This document shows, in pieces, positions 53,109 through 61,543 of a DNA stretch of 64,000 nt (positions are counted from its first letter, which is position 1; every line of letters begins with the position of its first letter). The stretch is from assembly GCA_965279065.1 (NCBI GenBank), contig OZ257134.1:2294001-2358000 (forward strand), in the 5' to 3' direction. Both the position numbers and the translations under genes were made by a program. Below the pieces are notes generated by a model. The model was not told the origin of the DNA. It saw nothing but the letters and a program-made list of their open reading frames with translations, and did not search any database. This stretch comes from JAKAXS01 sp965279065 (GTDB lineage Bacteria; Pseudomonadota; Alphaproteobacteria; Rhizobiales; Hyphomicrobiaceae).

Positions 53109-53645
53109 ATGACGCGAGCGCAGAAAGCGGACCGCAATCGAGCGGCCAACGTCCTGGCCGCATTTGCTCTGGCGTTGACCGACAAGGTCAGCGCCGCCAT
53201 TCGCGACGATGCAGGGCGCAGTGATATGTCATCCGCCGCTCTCATCCAGATCGGCTTCGAGCCGGGCATGTCGATTGAGCGCTTGCGTCTCGCCGTGGGG
53301 CTGTCGCACTCCGCCATGGTGCGCGTCATCGACCAGCTGCAAGCAGATGGGCTGGTAACGCGTGAGCGCAGTTCAACCGGCGACTCGCGAGTCGCTTCGC
53401 TGTCCCTGACCCACACCGGCGATGTGCAGATGCGTAGTGCGCTGGCCGCGCGCGCTCGGGTGACCGAGCCGGCCCTGCAGCACCTCACTGTCCAGGAGTG
53501 CCAGACGCTGCTGAACTTGCTGGAAAAGGCTCTGCCGGCCTTGGTCAAAACCCAGGTCGACCAGGAAGTCGTGTGCCGCCTTTGCGATCTCGACGCTTGC
53601 CCGCAGGACTGTTGCCCGGTGGGGGCTTGCCCTATCGAAGCGTAA
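53109..53645 (+). CDS. MarR-family regulator with Cys-rich C-terminal tail
   Basis: A 178-residue regulator. The winged helix-turn-helix lies at about 55-100 (SIERLRLAVGLSHSAMVRVID, then ADGLVTRERSSTGDSRVASL). Residues 156-174 carry six cysteines in the pattern C-x2-C-x4-C-x3-C-C-x4-C (CRLCDLDACPQDCCPVGAC), which is not part of the ordinary MarR fold and looks like a metal or redox sensor, possibly zinc or an Fe-S site. Its upstream dyad (52890-52906) may be its operator. The target genes are unknown: no transporter or detoxification gene follows, as the next gene is convergent. Confidence 0.85.
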   Translation: MTRAQKADRNRAANVLAAFALALTDKVSAAIRDDAGRSDMSSAALIQIGFEPGMSIERLRLAVGLSHSAMVRVIDQLQADGLVTRERSSTGDSRVASLSLTHTGDVQMRSALAARARVTEPALQHLTVQECQTLLNLLEKALPALVKTQVDQEVVCRLCDLDACPQDCCPVGACPIEA

Positions 53646-53662
53646 TTGCGACAGCTGGGAGC

Positions 53663-54739
53663 TTATTCCGGAGCATAGCCGGCACCGACATCGCGGAACG
53701 CCGGTGCATCGGCAGTCCCCGGCAATGCCGGAGTAGCCGCCGCCCCGCCTTGCAGGAAACGCATTTCCGGCCGCGCTGCCTCCGTCGCCTCGACTTTGGC
53801 GGTCGCGCCAGGATGCTCGATCCGGCCGACGAGTTCGCCGTTATGGCAAGTGCGCACCGGCTGGGCGACCAGCGTCCCGAGCCCCGTACGGTCGCGATAC
53901 TGCGGCTTGCGCCCGTAGCGGTTGCCCCATTCACCAACGATGCCCGTCGCCTGCGTGCGAATGCCCTCGCCCGCGCCGCAATAGATGTTCTGGTAGATGT
54001 CCTCGATCCACAGACGCTCGGTTGGCGGTGCGTTGTCGACCGACACAGAAATCAACGCCAGTGCCCGCGGCTGATCCTTCTCCATGTACATGCCGCGCCA
54101 CAACAGGTCGGCCAGGAACGCCTGCGCACCGGCGTGACCCTTCTGGCTGAGGCGAGCGAGCCAGTGACGCGCACGTGGAATGTCTTGCTCCACGCCTTCG
54201 CCTTTGAGCTGCATTTTCGCGAGCTCAAACTGTGCGTCCTCATCGTCGAAGCTGACCGACGCGTTATGCAGATATTCCGCCGCCCGTTCCGGGTCGGGCT
54301 TGAGGCCGATCTCGGGCAGTCCGGTGCGCACATAGCCCGCCAGTGCGGTCAGCGCCTTGCCGACGTAGGCCGCGCGCGGATCGTCCTCGGGATCGATTTC
54401 GGCGTGCTCGTCGGCAATCGATTGAAACAGGGAGTAGGCCTTGGCGTGATCCGTCTGCGACCCGGAATTGTCGCCGTAAATTCGCGCCAGATAGTACTCT
54501 GCCAGGAACTCGTGGTCCTTGGCCGCGAACTGGAGCGCCGGGATGGCAATCTCGTAATAGCCACCGTTGAAAGCGCTCATACCCTGCTTGAGCGCATCCT
54601 CGGTCGACTTGAACGTCGTGACGTTGGCACCGAGCGCGAGGCCCGGCGCCATCATCAGGACGGCCAGCAGTAGCGCCGGCTTAGATGTCCGCGTAGCAAA
54701 CAACTTCGGCCTTTCCGCCAGGTTGGGTGACCGCGCCAT
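53663..54739 (-). CDS. Exported Sel1/TPR-like repeat protein
   Basis: A 358-residue protein with a signal peptide (SKPALLLAVLMMAPGLALGA). The mature part holds helical repeats of the Sel1/TPR type, for example GMSAFNGGYYEIAIPALQFAA, AYSLFQSIADEHAEI, and AQFELAKMQLKGEGVEQDIPRA; the last 60 residues are Pro/Ala-rich. The ATG at 54739 overlaps the ilvD end by 59 bases; a TTG at 54703 with a GGAAAGG box would give a better placed signal peptide and is a plausible alternative. Function unknown, probably periplasmic scaffold. Confidence 0.8.
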   Translation of the reverse strand: MARSPNLAERPKLFATRTSKPALLLAVLMMAPGLALGANVTTFKSTEDALKQGMSAFNGGYYEIAIPALQFAAKDHEFLAEYYLARIYGDNSGSQTDHAKAYSLFQSIADEHAEIDPEDDPRAAYVGKALTALAGYVRTGLPEIGLKPDPERAAEYLHNASVSFDDEDAQFELAKMQLKGEGVEQDIPRARHWLARLSQKGHAGAQAFLADLLWRGMYMEKDQPRALALISVSVDNAPPTERLWIEDIYQNIYCGAGEGIRTQATGIVGEWGNRYGRKPQYRDRTGLGTLVAQPVRTCHNGELVGRIEHPGATAKVEATEAARPEMRFLQGGAAATPALPGTADAPAFRDVGAGYAPE

Positions 54740-56405
54740 AACGCGCAGGACCGACCTGATCTGCGAATTTCCTCAACGCACCACTCTGATAGGGGTTACT
54801 CGGCGCCTTCCACGTAGCGCGCCGCCGCTCCAGTTCCTTTGCGTCGACTTCGAGTTCGATCGTACCGGCCACGGCATCGATGGTGATGATGTCGCCATTG
54901 TTGATCAGGCCGATCGGACCGCCCACGGCGGCCTCCGGCCCGACATGGCCGATGCAGAAGCCGCGCGTCGCACCCGAAAAGCGGCCGTCGGTGATCAGCG
55001 CCACGCTGTCGCCCGCGCCCTGTCCGTACAGCGCGGCCGTCGTCGACAGCATCTCACGCATGCCAGGGCCACCCTTCGGACCCTCATAGCGGATGACGAG
55101 AACTTCACCGTCCTTGTAGTCGCGGTTCGTCACGGCCTGGAAGCAGTCTTCCTCGCAGTCGAACACCCGCGCAGGCCCGCTGAACTGCAGCTTCTTCAGG
55201 CCGGCAACCTTCACGATCGCCCCGTCCGGCGCCAGCGACCCCTTCAGGCCCACGACGCCGCCGGTCGGCGAGATTGGATTGGAAACCGGATAGATGACCT
55301 TCTGCTCCGTGTTGAACTTCACGTCGCGCAGGTTCTCCGCCAGCGTCTTGCCGGTGACGGTGATGCAGTCGCCATGCAGCACGCCGCCGTCCAGCAGGGC
55401 CTTCAGGATCTGCGGCACGCCGCCGATGTCGAATACGTCCTTGGCGATGAATTTTCCGCCTGGTTTCAGGTCGGCGATGTACGGCGTCCGCTTGAAGATC
55501 TCGGCCACGTCGAACAGGTCGAAATCGATCCCCACTTCGTTCGCCATGGCAGGCAAGTGCAATGCCGCGTTGGTCGAGCCGCCCGTTGCAGCAACCACGA
55601 CCGCCGCATTCTCGAATGCCCGACGCGTACAGATGTCGCGCGGACGAATGCCGTCGCTGAGCAGCCGCATCACGGCACGCCCGCTGGCGGTCGCATATTC
55701 GTCACGGCTCTCATAAGGCGCCGGTGCGCCTGCCGAACCAGGCAGCGCCAAGCCAATCGCCTCGGAGACGCAGGCCATCGTATTGGCCGTGAACTGGCCG
55801 CCGCAGGCACCCGCGCTCGGGCAGGCGACGCATTCCAGCTCGTGCAGTTCTTTCTCGCTCATGCGGCCGGCAGAATTCATGCCGACGCCCTCGAACACGT
55901 CCACGACAGTGACATCGCGGCCCTTGAAGCGGCCGGGCAGAATCGAGCCGCCATACATGAACACGCTCGGCACATTGAGCCGCAGCATCGCCATCATCGT
56001 ACCCGGCAGCGACTTGTCGCAGCCGGCGATGCCGACCAGCGCGTCATAGCTGTGACCGCGCATCGTCAGCTCGATCGAATCCGCGATCACTTCGCGCGAC
56101 ACCAGCGAAGATTTCATGCCCTGGTGACCCATGGCGATGCCGTCGGTTACGGTGATGGTGCAAAACTCGCGCGGCGTGCCGCCCGCGTCGTTGACGCCCG
56201 CCTTCGCCGATTGCGCCTGGCGCATCAGGGCGATATTGCAGGGGGCCGCTTCGTTCCAGCACGACACGACGCCCACGAACGGGCGATGGATCTGCTCTTC
56301 CGTAAGCCCCATCGCATAGTAGTAGGACCGGTGCGGCGCGCGCGCGGCACCTTCCGTTACGTGACGGCTGGGTAGTTTCTTTTTATCGAACGTCCTGGCG
56401 TCCAT
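54681..56405 (-). CDS. ilvD: Dihydroxy-acid dehydratase
   Basis: Fe-S dehydratase of valine and isoleucine synthesis. From ATG 56405 (AAGAGAG upstream) it has 574 residues. The three cluster cysteines are Cys56 (NEAAPCNIAL), Cys129 (AGCDKSLPG) and Cys201 (AGACGGQFTANTM), a pattern of [2Fe-2S] members; other landmarks are TGGSTNAALHLPAMA and LITDGRFSGATRGFCIGHVGP (in part DGRFSGATRGFCIGH). A related sugar-acid dehydratase role cannot be fully excluded, but the spacing fits IlvD. It overlaps the Sel1-like gene. Confidence 0.93.
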   Translation of the reverse strand: MDARTFDKKKLPSRHVTEGAARAPHRSYYYAMGLTEEQIHRPFVGVVSCWNEAAPCNIALMRQAQSAKAGVNDAGGTPREFCTITVTDGIAMGHQGMKSSLVSREVIADSIELTMRGHSYDALVGIAGCDKSLPGTMMAMLRLNVPSVFMYGGSILPGRFKGRDVTVVDVFEGVGMNSAGRMSEKELHELECVACPSAGACGGQFTANTMACVSEAIGLALPGSAGAPAPYESRDEYATASGRAVMRLLSDGIRPRDICTRRAFENAAVVVAATGGSTNAALHLPAMANEVGIDFDLFDVAEIFKRTPYIADLKPGGKFIAKDVFDIGGVPQILKALLDGGVLHGDCITVTGKTLAENLRDVKFNTEQKVIYPVSNPISPTGGVVGLKGSLAPDGAIVKVAGLKKLQFSGPARVFDCEEDCFQAVTNRDYKDGEVLVIRYEGPKGGPGMREMLSTTAALYGQGAGDSVALITDGRFSGATRGFCIGHVGPEAAVGGPIGLINNGDIITIDAVAGTIELEVDAKELERRRATWKAPSNPYQSGALRKFADQVGPARYGAVTQPGGKAEVVCYADI

Positions 56406-56914
56406 TACTCTCTTGCTTCTTCTTGTGCTGACGACTAAACCCGACAAACAAAATCAATAAAACGCCAGCCGACCGAGTTGATCCAAGATGCCTGCAGTTC
56501 CGGCGGAGTAAGCCTGGAAATACCGCGAAGTTGGCGTCGGTTCTGCCGCGATGTTCATCTACGGTTCACACCGCTGTCCTTGAGCCGCGTTTGTGGCCCA
56601 ATATGGGCATACATGGTCAAACCCGTAACCCCCGAGCAACACATGCCTGCTTTGCCCGCATTCCGCCTTTAAAAACAGCCGTCTCGTTGCACCCGAAGCA
56701 CAGGCGGGTAGGCAACAGCTCCATTGGTATCTAGTCTGAGTTTCCGCGTCTCGTGAACAGACGTTAAGGAGCGACTCCGGCACGGACATGACCCGATGGG
56801 GGCGAGTTGAGGGCGCTATCGCGGTGATGTCACGAATGGAACATAGCGGCGCGCCAGTTTCAGATATGCGTTGCCCAGCGCATGCGGCGCGAAACTGAGG
56901 AGAGGGGACTGGGA
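56406..56914. other. Intergenic region before DUF898 gene
   Basis: About 509 bases between the ilvD start and the DUF898 start. I found no gene that I would support: short open frames (for example 56531-56734 and 56478-56672) have no ribosome site and no family. The first 60 bases are A-rich and probably hold the ilvD promoter; a GAGGAGAGGGG ribosome site lies right before the DUF898 start. Confidence 0.5.
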
Positions 56915-58015
56915 ATGGACCAGCACGTCGGCACAGAGTCCGCACCATCGGCACACCTGCGATGGGTACACCCCACGGGCCTGATCAGCCTCTCGTTCAC
57001 CAACTATATCCTGAGCCTCGTGACCATTGGCATCTACAGCTTCTGGGGCAAGACCGAGGTACGCAAGCGCATATGGTCGGCCATCCGCCTCGAGGGCGAG
57101 CCACTGCTCTACACCGGCACCGGTAAGGAGCTGTTTCTCGGCTTCCTCTTCGTGTTCTTCATCGTGTTACTGCCAATCATGCTGCTGTCATTCGCGGCCG
57201 CCTACTATTTCGGCCCTCAGTCGGTCGGCTACACGCTCTTCACCCTTGGGCTCTACATCCTCATCTTCTTCCTGGTCGGCGTCGCCATCTATCGCGCCAC
57301 GCGCTATCGCCTGTCGCGGACACGCTGGCGCGGCATCCGCGGTGCACTCGTCGGCAGCCCGAACCGCTACGCGCTCACATATTTCCTCACCCTTCCTCTT
57401 CTGATCCTGACGCTCGGCTGGCTCGGCCCGTGGCGCACGACGAAGCTGCAGAACATCCTGATCAACGACATGCGTTTCGGCGATCGGCCATTCAGGTTCA
57501 CGGCCACGTCCAAGCCGCTCTACTCGCGCTTCGCCTGGCTGTGGGTTGGCGGCGTCGTCATTACCGCGCTGATCGGCGGCCTGATCGCCTATCTCATCAG
57601 TGCCGATCTCGCGGCCAATGCCGAAGCCACTCCCGATAAGAAAATCACCATCCAGACGATCCTGATCGTCTACGGTGTGTTCCTTGGCGGCTTCATTCTC
57701 TATGGCATCGCCTCCGCCTGGTACTACGCCTTCCAGTTCAACCATTTCAGCCGCAACACGCACTTTGAGGGCGCGTCCTTCCGCGCCAACCTCACAGGTG
57801 GCGGACTGATCTGGGTCACGCTCTCTAACCTCTTCATCACGATCTTCAGTTTCGGCATCCTGTCGCCCGTCGTTCAGGCACGCACGATGCGCTACGTGAT
57901 CCAGAATATGGGTTTCGTCGGGTCGCCCCCGTTTGCCGAAATCGCCCAGGCGGCCGAACAGGACATCAGCCTGGGAGAGGGCTTGGCACAGGCGTTCGAC
58001 ATCGATGCATTCTGA
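56915..58015 (+). CDS. DUF898 (YjgN-like) membrane protein
   Basis: A 366-residue polytopic inner-membrane protein of DUF898. From ATG 56915 it shows the family repeat LISLSFTNYILSLVTIGIYSFWGKTEVRKRIWS (in part LVTIGIYSFWGKTEVRKRIW) near the start and LIWVTLSNLFITIFSFGILSP near the end, with six or so hydrophobic segments between (KELFLGFLFVFFIVLLPIML). The function is unknown; the family is commonly paired with a downstream M48 metalloprotease, as here, where the genes overlap by 11 bases. Confidence 0.9.
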   Translation: MDQHVGTESAPSAHLRWVHPTGLISLSFTNYILSLVTIGIYSFWGKTEVRKRIWSAIRLEGEPLLYTGTGKELFLGFLFVFFIVLLPIMLLSFAAAYYFGPQSVGYTLFTLGLYILIFFLVGVAIYRATRYRLSRTRWRGIRGALVGSPNRYALTYFLTLPLLILTLGWLGPWRTTKLQNILINDMRFGDRPFRFTATSKPLYSRFAWLWVGGVVITALIGGLIAYLISADLAANAEATPDKKITIQTILIVYGVFLGGFILYGIASAWYYAFQFNHFSRNTHFEGASFRANLTGGGLIWVTLSNLFITIFSFGILSPVVQARTMRYVIQNMGFVGSPPFAEIAQAAEQDISLGEGLAQAFDIDAF

Positions 58016-59231
58016 TCCAGGCGCAGCATCCCAGACGGCGTCCTTCGACGGCCGCATGAGCGATGGCCGCACGGCCGCCTCCGTGCCGGTACAGGTCGCA
58101 TTCACCGATGCGGGCCTTACCATCAAGGCCCCCGGCACGCCCGAGCCGGTCGTCTGGTCCTACCCGTCGCTGACGACGGCAGAACCCATCCGCAAGGCGT
58201 CGACCGACACCTTGCTATCCTCGAGCGAAATGCCCGGCGCGACGCTGTTCGTCGAGAGCCCTGTATTCACGCGTACGCTCGCCGAAAAAGCCACTCAGCT
58301 GTCGACAGGCGCCCTGCGCTGGCAGTACGCCAAGCCGGGCCTGATGGTGACAGCTGCCGTCGCTCTTATTGTCGCCGCCGTCTGGTTGCTCGATCTGACC
58401 CCCGCTCGGACCGTCGCAGGATGGCTGCCTGATCCGGTACGCGTCCGCATGGGCCAGCAGGTCGTCCAGTCCATGACCAAGGACCATGCGACCTGTCACA
58501 CGGACGACGGACGCGCCGCGCTCGACAAGCTGACCGCGCGCCTCTCCGCCGTGTCCGGCGCCAGGGAAAAATTCAACGTCGTCGTCGTCGACTGGAGCCT
58601 CCTCAACGCCTTCGCCACGCCTGGGTCGCAGATCGTCATGACCAAGGAGATCATTACGGACGCCAAGAGCCCCGACGAAGTCGCCGGTGTCCTCGCGCAT
58701 GAAATGGGCCACGGCCTCGAGCTGCATCCGGAAACCGGGCTCGTCCGTGCAATCGGCATCTCGGCGGCATTGGAACTTATGTCCGGCGGCAACACCGGCA
58801 CGCTGGCCAACATCGGTGCTCTCCTTGCCCAGCTCAGCTACACGCGCGTGGCCGAGCGCGAGGCCGACAATCATGCCGTTAGAATTCTCAAGGCAGCCGC
58901 CATCTCGCCCAAGGGCCTTGCCGACTTCTTCCAGAGGATTTCCAAGCTGGAGGGCGACACAGAAGCCGAAAAGAAAGACGACACCAAAAAAGACGAGACA
59001 AAAAAGGACGGCAAGGACGAAAACGCGGCCTCCGAGCGAAGCTTCACCAGCTATTTCAATACCGACCTCCTGCGAACCCACCCGCAATCGCAGGACCGCG
59101 CCAAACTAATACAGGCGCAGGCCGCTTACGACGCCACGCCCGCCCTTTCGGACAACGAGTGGCAGGCACTTCGCGGCATCTGCAAGAACGCCAAGAAAAA
59201 GCTCGAAGACAAGAAGTCCGAACCGAAGTGA
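58005..59231 (+). CDS. M48-family membrane metalloprotease
   Basis: A 408-residue zinc protease. After a soluble N-terminal region and a membrane helix (112-130, PGLMVTAAVALIVAAVWLL), the catalytic domain contains HEMGH (232-236) and the third-ligand Glu284 in VAEREADNH (284-288 = ExxxD). Residues 313-345 are a highly charged Lys/Asp/Glu linker that is poorly conserved. It could cut or degrade envelope proteins. Its ATG lies 11 bases inside the end of the DUF898 gene, so the two are translationally coupled; the DUF2939 gene follows after 122 bases. Confidence 0.9.
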   Translation: MHSDPGAASQTASFDGRMSDGRTAASVPVQVAFTDAGLTIKAPGTPEPVVWSYPSLTTAEPIRKASTDTLLSSSEMPGATLFVESPVFTRTLAEKATQLSTGALRWQYAKPGLMVTAAVALIVAAVWLLDLTPARTVAGWLPDPVRVRMGQQVVQSMTKDHATCHTDDGRAALDKLTARLSAVSGAREKFNVVVVDWSLLNAFATPGSQIVMTKEIITDAKSPDEVAGVLAHEMGHGLELHPETGLVRAIGISAALELMSGGNTGTLANIGALLAQLSYTRVAEREADNHAVRILKAAAISPKGLADFFQRISKLEGDTEAEKKDDTKKDETKKDGKDENAASERSFTSYFNTDLLRTHPQSQDRAKLIQAQAAYDATPALSDNEWQALRGICKNAKKKLEDKKSEPK

Positions 59232-59353
59232 TTCACCACCGACTGGTCGCGCAACGGACACCGCTAGAACAAACACAGGTCGCAAATCTGACGAATGCAT
59301 CTCCAATGATCTGGTCGTGAAAGAGACGTCCGGTTGCCGGACCTGAGGCCGCA

Positions 59354-59965
59354 ATGTCGAAGAAGATCCTTGGCGTTCTCTTGGCGGTGCTCCTCCTGGC
59401 GGCAGCCTACGTCGCGAGCCCATTCCACGCGGCGTGGTCGATCCGCGAAGCCATAAAAAGCGGTGACGCCGACTACCTCGCCGTCAAGATCGAGTGGCCA
59501 CGCGTGCGCGAAACCCTGCGCCAGTCCCTGAGCGAATTTGCCGATCCCGCGGCAACAGCGGACCCCGCGCCTGAACTCGCCAGCACCGCACCGCGCAAGG
59601 GGCTGTGGGCCCGCGTCAAAAGCTATGCCTCGCGCAAGGCAGTCGACAGCATCGTCGACAACTACGCCAATCCCGAGGACCTGCCGCAGCTCTTCACGTA
59701 CGGCACCACGGTCAAGACTTTGGTCAATGGGCCACCTGAAGAAAAGACTCTCGCCAATCTTCCTGTCCGTGTGCGTGAATTCTGGTCGCGCGTGAAGCGC
59801 GCCGAGTTCAAGGCCCTCACCGCCTTCGAACTCGAGATGCAGGACAAGAACACTCCCGACCGCCACTACACCGGCCTGCTGGAGCTGCACGGCCTGACCT
59901 GGAAACTGACCGAGCTGCGCGTGCACAAAGCACCGGCTCCGGACGCCGTCATGGCCGACGGCTGA
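59354..59965 (+). CDS. DUF2939 domain protein
   Basis: A 203-residue protein anchored by an N-terminal hydrophobic helix (ILGVLLAVLLLAAAYVASPF), followed by a domain with the DUF2939 landmarks HAAWSIREAIKSGDADYLAVKIEWPRVRETL (in part AIKSGDADYLAVKIEWPRVR) and FSRVKRAEFKALTAFELEM-like C-terminal strands (exact: FWSRVKRAEFKALTAFELE). It probably resides in the periplasm or on the outer face of the membrane. The function is unknown; position after the DUF898/M48 pair suggests a shared envelope role. Confidence 0.88.
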   Translation: MSKKILGVLLAVLLLAAAYVASPFHAAWSIREAIKSGDADYLAVKIEWPRVRETLRQSLSEFADPAATADPAPELASTAPRKGLWARVKSYASRKAVDSIVDNYANPEDLPQLFTYGTTVKTLVNGPPEEKTLANLPVRVREFWSRVKRAEFKALTAFELEMQDKNTPDRHYTGLLELHGLTWKLTELRVHKAPAPDAVMADG

Positions 59966-60025
59966 GCGTCGATCCTATTGCTGAACAACACGCGATAGTG
60001 CAACCTATGATTGTCGAGCATGGGT

Positions 60026-60036
60026 GGGGGGGGGGG
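60026..60036 (+). repeat. 11-G homopolymer at start of TM-NUDIX gene
   Basis: Eleven consecutive G residues, followed by TGCA and the ATG at 60041. An ATG at 60020 lies upstream in frame with the ORF across this tract. A run of this length could slip during replication, changing frame from the upstream ATG or the spacing/strength of the ribosome site before ATG 60041. A sequencing-length error is the alternative. Confidence 0.7.
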
Positions 60037-60040
60037 TGCA

Positions 60041-61462
60041 ATGCATAGGCCCGAACACTTCACCGCGTACGTAAATAATGCCGTTCCGGAGACGTGGCTT
60101 CACGACGTTAGGCTGCGAGCGGTACTGATTCTCTCTGCATTAGCCCTGGCGACCGCAGCTTGGACCTTCGACAAAACTTGGCTCGCATACATTTTGTTTG
60201 TCGTCGGCGCGATTACTGCGATCTCATCTCTGTACGATTGGCGCACATATCCGAGAGCTCAAATTGCTAAATACCAGGTATCTGGGATGAACCGAACGGC
60301 TCACGTGGCCGACCTGAAAACGCTCAAGCGCGGTAACGACGAGATCAAATTTGAGCAGCTAAAAGTCGATCCGACCGAACAGCGCAATGGCTTCACAATT
60401 TCCAGCCACCAAGATTTTTCAAGCGACGCGTTCCTACGGTCGCCTGCATTCGACAACAATTTAACTCTTCTGCCCATCTTACCATTCTCGGAATCGAAGA
60501 GTCGCTGTCACACTTTTCTACCAGCCGACAGACGCCAAGCGCAGCTTAGTTTTCTTGCGACGAAGATGGAGACCAAATCACTCACCAACGATACGAAATT
60601 TGGTTTGTCAGGTGTTCTTGGCAAAACGTTCCTCAACGCGCAAGTCTACAAGATCGGCTATTTCGATAGCCTGGTTACGAACGAGGCATTTCGAAATCAA
60701 ATCTACACACGTGTCGAACGGTTGGGCGAACACGATAAGCCTAAACCGCACACGCGGTTGGACGAGTTCTTCCCGATCTACCCAAGCGGGGGTGCGTGGT
60801 ACCTGAAACCGTTTCCAACGCCGGACATTGCCAACCATGTGGGGATCACCACTCTGGCACTGACTGCCGACAATGAAGTCGTACTTCACCGTCAGGCGGC
60901 GGGCATGGCCATCGGAGAGGGGCAAGTCGTCGTCAGTGGATCGGGATCCGTCGACTACGCCGATCTAGAGCGCTCGGACCATAACGGTGATCTCCTCAAG
61001 GTCATCCGCTACTCCATGGCTCGCGAACTCTCTGAAGAAGCATCCCGCGTCGGTAAGGGCTTCGAGGTGAAGTGGCTCAAGAAGAAAAATCATGCAACAC
61101 GCATTTCAGAAGCATTGACCGGCACTATCATTACTGGGTTCTTCCGATGGGTAAATCGTTGCGGGAAGCCCGAATTCATTGGCGTAACCAAGCTGAATGA
61201 GATTAGTGGCGATATTACTCCGGACGAGTTCGAGGTAACGGCTTTCAAGCATTCGCTTCCCCGCGTCCATAAGATGCGCGATTTCCCAGGCGTCCTTGAC
61301 TACGTCCGAACCGTCATGGCGGAAGAGAATACAAAGGTTGTCTTGAGTTCGTACGTCTGCTTGCTCAGGCTTTGCGAAATATCGAGTTTTGTCACTTCGA
61401 CAGACGAGGTCGAACTGGCCGTTTACACCCGCGTGCGTGATCTGCTTCAGATTGGAGACTGA
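60041..61462 (+). CDS. Two-helix membrane protein with divergent NUDIX domain
   Basis: A 473-residue protein in clearly lower-GC DNA than its neighbours. Two hydrophobic segments lie at about 25-42 and 46-64 (LRAVLILSALALATAAW, LAYILFVVGAITAISSL). After a middle region of about 190 residues without a known family, residues 267-400 look like a NUDIX fold: GITTLALTADNEVVLHRQ, then VIRYSMARELSEEASRV (Nudix helix REL-x-EE at 328-333), and the landmark GKPEFIGVTKLNEI. The Gly and first Glu of the classic Nudix box are not conserved. This architecture resembles the TM-NUDIX (Cap16) effectors of CBASS antiphage systems, but no CD-NTase is within the window. An alternative start at ATG 60020 spans the 11-G tract. 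Confidence 0.75.
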   Translation: MHRPEHFTAYVNNAVPETWLHDVRLRAVLILSALALATAAWTFDKTWLAYILFVVGAITAISSLYDWRTYPRAQIAKYQVSGMNRTAHVADLKTLKRGNDEIKFEQLKVDPTEQRNGFTISSHQDFSSDAFLRSPAFDNNLTLLPILPFSESKSRCHTFLPADRRQAQLSFLATKMETKSLTNDTKFGLSGVLGKTFLNAQVYKIGYFDSLVTNEAFRNQIYTRVERLGEHDKPKPHTRLDEFFPIYPSGGAWYLKPFPTPDIANHVGITTLALTADNEVVLHRQAAGMAIGEGQVVVSGSGSVDYADLERSDHNGDLLKVIRYSMARELSEEASRVGKGFEVKWLKKKNHATRISEALTGTIITGFFRWVNRCGKPEFIGVTKLNEISGDITPDEFEVTAFKHSLPRVHKMRDFPGVLDYVRTVMAEENTKVVLSSYVCLLRLCEISSFVTSTDEVELAVYTRVRDLLQIGD

Positions 61463-61543
61463 CGTTCGCAAATTTCATTTCGCGCAAGCGTCGAACCTGA
61501 GGGGCTACAATCCGTCTGCGCTGGAGCGGTTGTGAATTTGCGG

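Noticed and set aside
56478..56734. Short plus-strand ORFs before the DUF898 gene
   Set aside because: No ribosome sites, no recognisable protein pattern.
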